Positions 1-7,090 of a stretch of DNA of 31,065 nt are shown here, in pieces; position 1 is the first letter of the stretch, and each line of letters begins with the position of its first letter. Location of the stretch: assembly GCA_037131955.1 (NCBI GenBank), contig JBAXQC010000030.1, positions 1 through 31,065 of the forward strand, written 5' to 3'. Below the pieces are notes generated by a model. It made no database searches. It was not told the DNA's origin and saw only the letters and a list, made by a program, of their open reading frames with translations. Both the position numbers and the translations under genes were made by a program. Source of the DNA: CAIMMJ01 sp037131955. Its GTDB lineage: Bacteria; Bacteroidota; Bacteroidia; UBA4408.

Positions 1-56
1 GCAAAAGAGTAAATTGTTACGCAATTTAAAATAAATAGAATCCATAATTTTTTCAT
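1..56 (-). CDS. Partial CDS: N-terminus of a probable secreted protein
   Basis: Reading leftwards from an ATG at 54-56, the sequence encodes MKKLWILFILNCVTIYSF and then runs off the window. This is a classic signal-peptide start: two lysines followed by a long hydrophobic core. No function can be given because only about 18 codons are present. A second minus-strand frame starting at an ATG at 100-102 (MQESAIENSSLIIKNYEKI...) is also open to the window edge and could be the real gene. It lies in the same frame as the preceding small gene, just past its TAG stop. I prefer the signal-peptide reading. The 73 bases between this start and the next gene hold nothing else I can identify. Confidence 0.45.
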   Translation of the reverse strand, partial: MKKLWILFILNCVTIYSF

Positions 57-129
57 AGTTTTTAATTATTAAAGATGAATTTTCGATTGCTGATTCTTGC
101 ATAGAAAGCAGTTCAAGAAAAACTACTAC

Positions 130-534
130 CTATTTAATAAGCACTCCACTTTTATGCACCAAAGGAACTTTTGTAAAATTTTCTTCTTTAATACTGCCTG
201 CTACAAAAATAAATTTTTTGTCGTACATGTTATTTCCTAAAAAAAAACTTAGCCAAAATTCATTGTTCACATCAAAAACATCCTCCACCATGGTTTCAAT
301 TTTTATAAATGAATTAGAATCCACTTCTTCAAAAAAATGTCTAAGTGTAGAGGTTTTTCTGCTTTCGTCTCCAATAACACCATATCCGGTAGATGTAACT
401 AAAACACCTGTAATTTTCTCCTTTCTTTGATTTATTAAATACACATCCCAAACTTCACCTGCCACTTCGTCTTCATCCTTTATTATGGCAATAGAAACAT
501 CTTCAACTTTTAGTTCTGGTATATCTTTCAGCAT
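130..534 (-). CDS. Small conserved Bacteroidota protein of unknown function
   Basis: A soluble protein of about 134 residues with no signal peptide or membrane segment and an alternating beta-strand/charged pattern. Features that look family-like are the start around DIPELKVEDVSIAI, the central segment STLRHFFEEV..KIETM, NNEFWLSFF, and the C-terminus VPLVHKSGVLIK. I recall similar short proteins in Flavobacteriia, some mislabelled as phenylalanyl-tRNA synthetase subunit alpha. Nothing in this sequence supports a tRNA synthetase role. The frame can be extended upstream to a TTG at 553-555, but the ATG at 532-534 is preferred because the recalled relatives begin just before the DIP motif. It follows the VWA gene by only 2-23 bases depending on the start, so the two are probably co-transcribed. 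Function is unknown. Confidence 0.75.
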   Translation of the reverse strand: MLKDIPELKVEDVSIAIIKDEDEVAGEVWDVYLINQRKEKITGVLVTSTGYGVIGDESRKTSTLRHFFEEVDSNSFIKIETMVEDVFDVNNEFWLSFFLGNNMYDKKFIFVAGSIKEENFTKVPLVHKSGVLIK

Positions 535-557
535 ATTTTTTAATTTTAAATGCAAAG

Positions 558-1919
558 TTAGAAATCATTTGGGCTTTTTTTACATTGACTCTTTATTTCA
601 TCTGTAAACAAATTATAGAAATCGGCAGGTTCATTTGCCACTAAAATATTTCCACCCGAAAGTTTAGCAATTTTTTTTAAACTTTTATAGTCTGTTCGCT
701 CGGGTTTAATGGCCAACACACTCATCTTAATTCCATTTTTCTTGTATTGCTTTAACTTTTCTTCATCAGATTTTATTATTGAAAATGCACCATCTGTAAT
801 TAAAATTATTTGATTGTTTGCCTTGTATTGAAAATGTTTAAAGCACACCGCATAAGCCTCCAATATTGCTTTTCTGCCACTAGTTTGGCCTTTTGCTTTT
901 ATTGTATCAATTACAGAATTAAATAATTCAGTTTCTTTTGCCGATTTAGCCTCAATAGGTATTGCAGCAAATGAAGAGTAGGTGATAATTGAAACAGAAT
1001 CTATTGGTCTTAAAAAAGTAATCAGATTTTTTAATGATTGTTTTAAATCTTCTATTTTATTTTCTTCTTTCATGGATGCTGATACATCTATTAAAAACAC
1101 CAAATTATTTGGCTGGTATTCTCTCTCCGAAAACTTATTGTTTGATTGGATAATTGGTTCTACAAAAACTTCTTTGGCATATTGTGAAGCCGTCTTTGGA
1201 ACATTAGGAACTAAATAAATTTCTTGTTTTGGTGAACTTAGTGAATAAATTCTTTTACTGCTATATGGCTTAAAATGTGAATCATTAATTTCTATTGTTA
1301 CTGGAACATCTGCAACCGATAACTTTATACTTCCATCTTGGTTGGTAATGAGGTTTAAATTTTTTGTGTTGTCATAACTAACATCAATACTTAAATATTC
1401 TATTGGTCGTTTTGTTATTGAATCTAAAACTGTAATTGTTAATTTATTTTGATTAATAACCGAAGATGTAACATTTTTAGTTTTAGAAAAATTATTGCAT
1501 TGCTGCAAAAGGTTGGCTTGAATGGCATTTATTGAACCTTTAAGTACTATTTGACTTGGTTTATTTGCATCACTAAAATATACACGTATTTTTTGGTTGA
1601 ATTTGCCTGTTTGGGTTGGTTTAAATTCAATAAAAAGCCTCAACGAATCCTTTGGAAGAATAGTTTTTGTGGTAGTTTTTGTGCTTACTAATTCAGAAAC
1701 ATCAGTTCGCAACAGAAAAATACTTTTATCTGTTGTATTGTACAAAGTAGTTTCATACAATAATGTGCCTGCTGCTTGAATTTCACCAACAAAAATTTCG
1801 TTTTCTTTTAATACAATTTTAGAAACATTGTTTTGCGAAAAAGCACTAGTGCAATTAATGGACAGAGAAAAGATAAAAATTAATTTTATGGCAAAAAACC
1901 AAATTCTTTGCATATCCAT
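558..1919 (-). CDS. Secreted VWA-domain protein with DUF1573-like and CarboxypepD_reg-like modules
   Basis: Envelope or secreted protein of about 453 residues. Counting from the ATG at 1917-1919, a hydrophobic signal peptide ends near the SAFSQ sequence. An Ig-like segment of roughly 100 residues follows, with the look of DUF1573/ASPM-SPD2-type domains (NTTDKSIFLLRTDVSE...LRLFIEFKPTQTGKF). Next comes a carboxypeptidase-regulatory-like beta sandwich (LTITVLDSITKRPIEYLSID...TNQDGSIKL). The C-terminal half is a von Willebrand factor A domain with an intact metal-ion site: LIDVSASM gives DxSxS, and LITDGAF supplies the downstream Asp. VWA domains bind protein ligands through a divalent metal; the ligand is unknown. 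A TTG at 1926-1928 is an alternative start. No sorting domain is visible. A terminator hairpin sits directly upstream of the start. Confidence 0.8.
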   Translation of the reverse strand: MDMQRIWFFAIKLIFIFSLSINCTSAFSQNNVSKIVLKENEIFVGEIQAAGTLLYETTLYNTTDKSIFLLRTDVSELVSTKTTTKTILPKDSLRLFIEFKPTQTGKFNQKIRVYFSDANKPSQIVLKGSINAIQANLLQQCNNFSKTKNVTSSVINQNKLTITVLDSITKRPIEYLSIDVSYDNTKNLNLITNQDGSIKLSVADVPVTIEINDSHFKPYSSKRIYSLSSPKQEIYLVPNVPKTASQYAKEVFVEPIIQSNNKFSEREYQPNNLVFLIDVSASMKEENKIEDLKQSLKNLITFLRPIDSVSIITYSSFAAIPIEAKSAKETELFNSVIDTIKAKGQTSGRKAILEAYAVCFKHFQYKANNQIILITDGAFSIIKSDEEKLKQYKKNGIKMSVLAIKPERTDYKSLKKIAKLSGGNILVANEPADFYNLFTDEIKSQCKKSPNDF

Positions 1920-1928
1920 TTTAAACAA

Positions 1929-1958
1929 AAAAGGGGAAACAAAATTGCTTCCCCTTTT
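1929..1958 (-). terminator. Rho-independent terminator of the outer-membrane barrel gene
   Basis: On the minus strand AAAAGGGGAA (1949-1958) pairs perfectly with TTCCCCTTTT (1929-1938) around a 10-base loop and runs on into TTGTTT. It lies 18 bases past the stop of the beta-barrel gene ending at 1976. It also lies only 9 bases before the preferred ATG of the VWA gene. Confidence 0.75.
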
Positions 1959-1975
1959 AATTAAATATTAAATTT

Positions 1976-2866
1976 TTAATTCTTTTCTTCAGCTTTCTTT
2001 TTTGCTTTTGCTTCGGCTTTGATTTTATCTTTTTCGTCTTGCTCAGCTTTTTTTCTTGCCTTTATTTCATCCTTTTTCATTTTTTCTTCTGTTTCTGCTT
2101 TTGCTTTTTCTGCTTTTTCTGCAGGACTTGCTTCAGGACCCGAAGAAGCAATATTATAAGCAATTCCTAAAGATACATTTAATGCATTATTTTTTATTGA
2201 TTTTGGAACTTCTAAAGCTTCGTCTTTAAACACCACTTTATTTTCTCTGATGTCTAACAATCCATAAAAATATCTCACTTCAATTCCTGCTCTAATTTTT
2301 GAATTAATGTGGTAGTTGCAACCAATTCCGCCCACAGCATTGTAATCTATTTTATTGTAAGTAGTTGTATTGTCTGTTTTGATAGTGCTGACAATACTTG
2401 AATCTCTCTCGCCAACCTTAAAATTAGTGGTAATTTCTGTTTCTAAATTGGTGTAATGAAAAGCTGCGCCTGCTAATCCTAAAGACACATAAGGATCTAT
2501 TTTATTATTAAATTTTAAGAAGTGATAGTTTAATGTAAGAGGAAAATCAAACGCTCTAAACTTTTGATAAAAATTGTAGGTTTGAGTTGCTCCGCCTCCC
2601 AAAGAATCTATTCTTTGGTATTTTGCCCCTCTAACATTGTTTGTGAAATCTAAAGAAAATGAGAGATTATCATTTATTTGATAATTTAAAAACAAACCAC
2701 CGCCAATTCCAGAGTTTCCTCCTTCGTTAGTAGATTTTAAGTAGTTTGTTTCCAAGCCTGTCATGCTTGAAAGCACGTAGCTCCCTTTTGCACCAACAAA
2801 TAAATCTTGAGCCTGAGTAGTTAAAACAAAGACAGAACCGATAAATAGAAGTAAAAGTTTTTTCAT
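1976..2866 (-). CDS. Outer-membrane beta-barrel protein with a long charged C-terminal tail
   Basis: A 296-residue protein with a clear signal peptide (MKKLLLLFIGSVFVLTTQAQ, cut after about residue 19). It has a PorT/OMP_b-brl-like body to about residue 240, with alternating strands such as LFVGAKGSYVLSSMTG, YDPYVSLGLAGAAFHY-like turns, IRAGIEVRYFYGLLDI and LNVSLGIAYNIAS. The last 55 or so residues are almost entirely Lys, Glu and Ala with a few Asp and Ile (EKAEKAKAETEEKMKK...KAEAKAKKKAEEKN). They are predicted to form a long charged helix that would extend into the periplasm if the barrel ends in the usual orientation. Barrels of this class normally end at their last strand, so the TolA-like tail is unusual. 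Substrate or role is unknown. A terminator follows the gene. Confidence 0.8.
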   Translation of the reverse strand: MKKLLLLFIGSVFVLTTQAQDLFVGAKGSYVLSSMTGLETNYLKSTNEGGNSGIGGGLFLNYQINDNLSFSLDFTNNVRGAKYQRIDSLGGGATQTYNFYQKFRAFDFPLTLNYHFLKFNNKIDPYVSLGLAGAAFHYTNLETEITTNFKVGERDSSIVSTIKTDNTTTYNKIDYNAVGGIGCNYHINSKIRAGIEVRYFYGLLDIRENKVVFKDEALEVPKSIKNNALNVSLGIAYNIASSGPEASPAEKAEKAKAETEEKMKKDEIKARKKAEQDEKDKIKAEAKAKKKAEEKN

Positions 2867-2913
2867 TTTTATAATTTTATGCTTTGCAAAGAAACAATTT
2901 TTTTTGAAACTTA

Positions 2914-5688
2914 TTATTTGTTAATTATAAATTTTGAGGATTTTTTATCGCTTGCGGTTACAGAGGTAACATAATAGAAACCGTTGCTTAAATTTTCAGA
3001 ATTAATTTGAACAGGAAAAATTGTATTTCCAGTTACCGTCATAAGCAATTTTCCTTCGGTAGAATAAATTTCGTATCTTAAAACTGTGTCATCTTTGCAA
3101 GGATATATTGTAAAAAAGTTTTGTGCAGGATTTGGAACTACAGTTAGTTTATCTGTTTTACTTTTTCTTAGATTGGTTAAAATATTATTGAACTTAATTT
3201 GGGCATTTGTGCTTGTTTGCAATAATTCGTCTAAGTTGTATCCCGCCAATAGAGCAAATGTTACCTCAATTGAATCGCCCGGTAAAATTTCAAATGGACC
3301 GGTAGATAAAACACTGGCAATGTCGTTTCCAGAACCTGTGCCACCCGATGTTAACCGTTGAGTGCTTAACGTTGTGTATTTATCAATATCAGAAAACCCA
3401 TCTGCAAGGTTTACACCGCCGCCGCCGCCTGGAATTAAATCAATTGCATAAGTATTTACTGGAGCAGGAGAATCTATAAGTTTTATGCCTGCAAATAATC
3501 CGTTGACTTGTGTGCTAGAGGAATAGGCCAAATTTTGAGTGCTGTTAAAATTAGTATTGTTCAAATTGTAATTCATAATGTCCCAATCTGTAAAAATTCC
3601 AACATATAAACTGTCTACAATTTCAGAAAAAACATTCTTAACAGTGTAATTAAAAAACACATAATTTTCGTTTCCAGGGCTACTCCAGGCAAATGTTTTG
3701 TGAGTTACTTCTAAACCTATTGGATTTACTGCAGCTCCAATGTCGGTAATCTTTCCTACAACATCAATTTCAGAATATGTTGGGTTTTCTAATTTGTAAA
3801 CATTTTGAATACTTAACCAATCGTTGTTAAACTGGCCCGAGCCAACACGCAATTTATCCATTACTCTACCTGGCCTGTCGCCAATCATTAATCCTCCTTC
3901 GTATAGAAGAGAAAGGCTATTGTCAAACTTAAAACCCAATCCTTGAGAAGTGTTGTTTGAATTGTATCCAATTAAACTTCTGCTGGTGGCGGAGGTAGCA
4001 ATATTATTTATTGCAACATTTATATAATCAACATTTACAATTATTGGTAAATATTCAATTGAAGAATATCCGTTGTCGGTGTATATTACTTTAACTAACA
4101 ATTCAGCATTTATAGGAGTTCCGGGCAAAACTTTAAACGAAAAAGCATTGCCGTTAGAAATTTCGGCTAATGAATTTAAAACTCCAATGTTAAACACGCT
4201 GTCTATCATTTCTAAATTTGAACTCATTGATCTAATTTTTACAGTTAAATTAGTACTTGCTGCCAAATAATTTTTGAATGTTGCTGTTAATCTTATGGTA
4301 TCCGCATTAATAAAAACATTGTCGTTGTTATCTGTAAATTGATGTTGAGTAATTTGTATGGCGGGATAATTACTTGCATTTAAGGCTTTAAATAAATTTA
4401 CTCTTCCGCTTCCTAAAAACCCTCTGTAATCGGCATTCGATGCCAAGTATTCTATGCTATCGCACGTGTTTTTTAGTTGTTCGCCAATTTGCAAAGCCGT
4501 TAAATTTGGATATTGAGAAAGCACAAGAGCGGCAACACCGCTCACAACTGGAGCTGCCATAGAAGTACCACTAGAGGATGTGTAACTGCCATTAACCCAA
4601 GTAGAATATATATTAACTCCGGGAGCACAAACGTCTATCTTATAACCGTAGTTAGATTGAACCCATTTTAAATCAAAATTATCTGTTGCGGCAACGCTTA
4701 ATACATTGTCGAACGAAGCTGGGTAGAACAAAATATTATTGCCATTGTTGCCTGCTGCTGCAATAACTAAACTGTTTTTATTAAATGTAGCATAGTTTAC
4801 AATGTCTTGTCCGTATTGCCCGCCAGATGTGCCGCCCCAACTGCAATTTATTATTCTGCATCCATGATCTGCCGCATAAACAATTCCCTCGTAAGAAGCA
4901 TTTAAAACGCCACTTGCATTTTGAATTTTTACAGGCAAGAATTTGCATTTAAAGCCAGTTCCCGCAATTCCTGTAGCATTGTCTGTTGCTGCACTTGAAA
5001 TTCCACTTACATGTATTCCGTGCGAACATGTTGCACAAGCATCGCCAGAAGGATTGTTATCGTCACTGCCTAAATCCCAACCTCTAAAATTATCTATGTA
5101 ACCGTCGTTGTCATTATCTATTCCGTCAATGGGATCGTTATAATTGTATTTTATTTGAGCTTGAAGCTCTGGGTGAATGAGTTCAGTTCCAGTATCTGTA
5201 ATTCCAACAACAACATTTGTATCGCCTTGTTGTATATCAAATCCCTCAAGCGCTTGTATTAGTTCAATATGATATTGTTGGCTTATGCTTGGATCATTGG
5301 GTGTGTAAAGCAATTGGGGAAATACTTTTTCTTCTACATATTCAAAATATTCTTTGTTAAATAGTTCACTCACCAATTTTTGCGGATATACACAATTTTG
5401 AATTGTTAGAGTATATATCAAACTCAAATCAACAAGTTTAGGATTTCGCTTGAGATCTTGCTCAGAAATACTTTTATGATTTGGGAATTTTTTTTCTAGT
5501 GAATAACTGTAGTTGTTGAGAACATTTAAAATACTTTCAGGCATTTTTTGCTTGCTAAAAAGCAAAGCGTTTTCTTTTTTAACTTTAAAAATAATATCTG
5601 ATTTGTTCTCAACTGAAAAGGCTGGTGGTATGATAAATGTGAGTGCAAAAAAAATCAGAAAAATTTTTAATGTGTTAGAAATATTCAT
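2914..5688 (-). CDS. Secreted S8 (subtilisin-like) serine protease with T9SS type A sorting domain
   Basis: A 924-residue exported protease. A signal peptide (residues 1-25) is followed by an N-terminal propeptide-like region of about 115 residues and then an S8 domain (about 140-435). The triad is intact: Asp165 in VGITDTG, His223 in SHGIHVSG, Ser376 in SGTSMAAP, with oxyanion Asn314 in AAGNNGN. An Asp/Asn-rich insert, DGIDNDNDGYIDN (about 188-200), between the Asp and His motifs looks like a calcium-binding loop. The middle region is beta-rich and unassigned. The last 75 or so residues (VVPNPAQNFFTIYP ... GFYYVTSV ... KFIINK) form a Por-secretion type A C-terminal domain. That domain directs export by the T9SS and removal by PorU, whose gene is 5 kb away. 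It lies 12 bases after tilS, so the two may be co-transcribed. The specificity and target of the protease cannot be deduced. Confidence 0.93.
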   Translation of the reverse strand: MNISNTLKIFLIFFALTFIIPPAFSVENKSDIIFKVKKENALLFSKQKMPESILNVLNNYSYSLEKKFPNHKSISEQDLKRNPKLVDLSLIYTLTIQNCVYPQKLVSELFNKEYFEYVEEKVFPQLLYTPNDPSISQQYHIELIQALEGFDIQQGDTNVVVGITDTGTELIHPELQAQIKYNYNDPIDGIDNDNDGYIDNFRGWDLGSDDNNPSGDACATCSHGIHVSGISSAATDNATGIAGTGFKCKFLPVKIQNASGVLNASYEGIVYAADHGCRIINCSWGGTSGGQYGQDIVNYATFNKNSLVIAAAGNNGNNILFYPASFDNVLSVAATDNFDLKWVQSNYGYKIDVCAPGVNIYSTWVNGSYTSSSGTSMAAPVVSGVAALVLSQYPNLTALQIGEQLKNTCDSIEYLASNADYRGFLGSGRVNLFKALNASNYPAIQITQHQFTDNNDNVFINADTIRLTATFKNYLAASTNLTVKIRSMSSNLEMIDSVFNIGVLNSLAEISNGNAFSFKVLPGTPINAELLVKVIYTDNGYSSIEYLPIIVNVDYINVAINNIATSATSRSLIGYNSNNTSQGLGFKFDNSLSLLYEGGLMIGDRPGRVMDKLRVGSGQFNNDWLSIQNVYKLENPTYSEIDVVGKITDIGAAVNPIGLEVTHKTFAWSSPGNENYVFFNYTVKNVFSEIVDSLYVGIFTDWDIMNYNLNNTNFNSTQNLAYSSSTQVNGLFAGIKLIDSPAPVNTYAIDLIPGGGGGVNLADGFSDIDKYTTLSTQRLTSGGTGSGNDIASVLSTGPFEILPGDSIEVTFALLAGYNLDELLQTSTNAQIKFNNILTNLRKSKTDKLTVVPNPAQNFFTIYPCKDDTVLRYEIYSTEGKLLMTVTGNTIFPVQINSENLSNGFYYVTSVTASDKKSSKFIINK

Positions 5689-5700
5689 AGTTCGGAATTA

Positions 5701-7056
5701 TTATATTACGTTTAATGAAACAATGTTAATTGATTTTGGTTCAACAGCAAATCTGCGGTCGGCAGCCATTCCTACAATCCATACAATTTCTTTGTTTGAA
5801 CATACAATTAACACGTTTTCTTTTTCAAATTTACTTAGTTTTCTATCAATAAAAAAATCACTCAATTTTTTTTTGCCTTTCATACCAAAAGGATAAAAAA
5901 TGTCGCCATTTATCCAAGTTCTTAATTCAAGAGGAAAACTGAGTTTGTTTTTGTCTACACCAATTTTGGTGATTCCTAATTTTTTAAAATCTTGAACTTT
6001 ATCAGACATTTTTTTTACCACAATTTTGCATTCGCTATTTGGCAATCGAACAGATTTAGTGAAAAAAACAGGCAGGTGAGTAGAGTTTCTTTTTTTACTT
6101 ATCACAAGGTTTTCTCTGTTTAGTGTAAAGTCATATTTTTCATTTTTCCAACTTACGCCTTTCTTGTTTTTTAATGCTGCCTCCAATATTTCTTGAGCCA
6201 CAGCAGAATTCACCTCAAATTCCGACAATAAATCAAATAGAAAATAACGGTGAACTTTTTCTAAATTTAAAAATTCGCTAATCTTAAACTTTATTAGATC
6301 ATCTGTTTCAAAAGTAAAATAAGTTTGGCGCCAATTTGTGATGTTGTTTTCTAAAAGTTGGTTTAATCCAACTAAACTCTGCGATGTTTTATGTATGCCA
6401 TGAATTGAATTTGGAAATTTTATAACAAGTGAATTTAGTACCTGATTTCTTATATAATTTCTTGAATACTCATTTTCCAAATTAGATTTATCTTCTCTGT
6501 ACTGGACTCTGTTACTAATGGCGAAATTTAAAATTTCTGCTTTACTAATTTCTATTAATGGCCGTAATATATTTCTATTTATTGAAGGGATACCCATGAG
6601 CCCTTTTATTCCAGTGCCTCTAATTAAATTAAACAAAATGGTTTCTGTAGAATCGTTTAAATGATGAGCTGTTACTATATAATCCAATTTCTCTGCATCA
6701 ACAATTTCATTAAACCAATGGTATCTTAAGTCTCTGGCAACTTCTTGAATTGATTTTTTTTCTGTTTTAGCTATCTTTTTAGTTTTAAATTCTTTGTATG
6801 CCAATGGAACATTATTTTTTTTACAAAAGTTTTTTACAAGCATGTAATCTTCTTCACTGTCATTTCCTCTTAATTTATAATTGCAATGAGCTATGGTAAA
6901 TTTGATTTCTAATTGTATAAAAATATGAGCAAGAACCATACTGTCTAAACCACCACTTACAGCCAACAAAAATGATTTATCAGTATGCACAATTTTATTT
7001 CTTTTAAAGAAATTTATTATTAGTAATTTTAAGTCTGATTTTATTACTTTGCTCAA
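5701..7056 (-). CDS. tilS: tRNA(Ile)-lysidine synthase
   Basis: A cytoplasmic enzyme of 451 residues that uses ATP and lysine to convert C34 of the CAU-anticodon tRNA-Ile to lysidine, allowing AUA decoding. The N-type PP-loop SGGLDSM is at about residues 34-40. Family-typical segments follow: AHCNYKLRGNDSEED, VTAHHLNDSTETILFNLIRGTGIKGLMG and REDKSNLENEYSRNYIRNQ. The C-terminal TilS domain ends with GMKGKKKLSDFFIDRKL and WIVGMAADRRF. The start is a TTG at 7054-7056. The first in-frame ATG lies inside the PP-loop and would destroy the ATP site, and no usable ATG occurs just upstream. It is divergent from the TPR/PD40 gene across 34 bases. Confidence 0.96.
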   Translation of the reverse strand: MSKVIKSDLKLLIINFFKRNKIVHTDKSFLLAVSGGLDSMVLAHIFIQLEIKFTIAHCNYKLRGNDSEEDYMLVKNFCKKNNVPLAYKEFKTKKIAKTEKKSIQEVARDLRYHWFNEIVDAEKLDYIVTAHHLNDSTETILFNLIRGTGIKGLMGIPSINRNILRPLIEISKAEILNFAISNRVQYREDKSNLENEYSRNYIRNQVLNSLVIKFPNSIHGIHKTSQSLVGLNQLLENNITNWRQTYFTFETDDLIKFKISEFLNLEKVHRYFLFDLLSEFEVNSAVAQEILEAALKNKKGVSWKNEKYDFTLNRENLVISKKRNSTHLPVFFTKSVRLPNSECKIVVKKMSDKVQDFKKLGITKIGVDKNKLSFPLELRTWINGDIFYPFGMKGKKKLSDFFIDRKLSKFEKENVLIVCSNKEIVWIVGMAADRRFAVEPKSINIVSLNVI

Positions 7057-7090
7057 GTATTTAAATGTTTGTTTTTAATTAAATATTCTA

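Noticed and set aside
2882..2891. CTTTGCAAAG palindrome between the subtilase and the barrel gene
   Set aside because: Ten bases with no spacer or T tract is too short to be a terminator, and nothing else supports an operator.
5513..5896. Plus-strand frame of 127 codons across the tilS/subtilase junction
   Set aside because: It lies antisense to two well-supported genes and its translation has no signal or domain.
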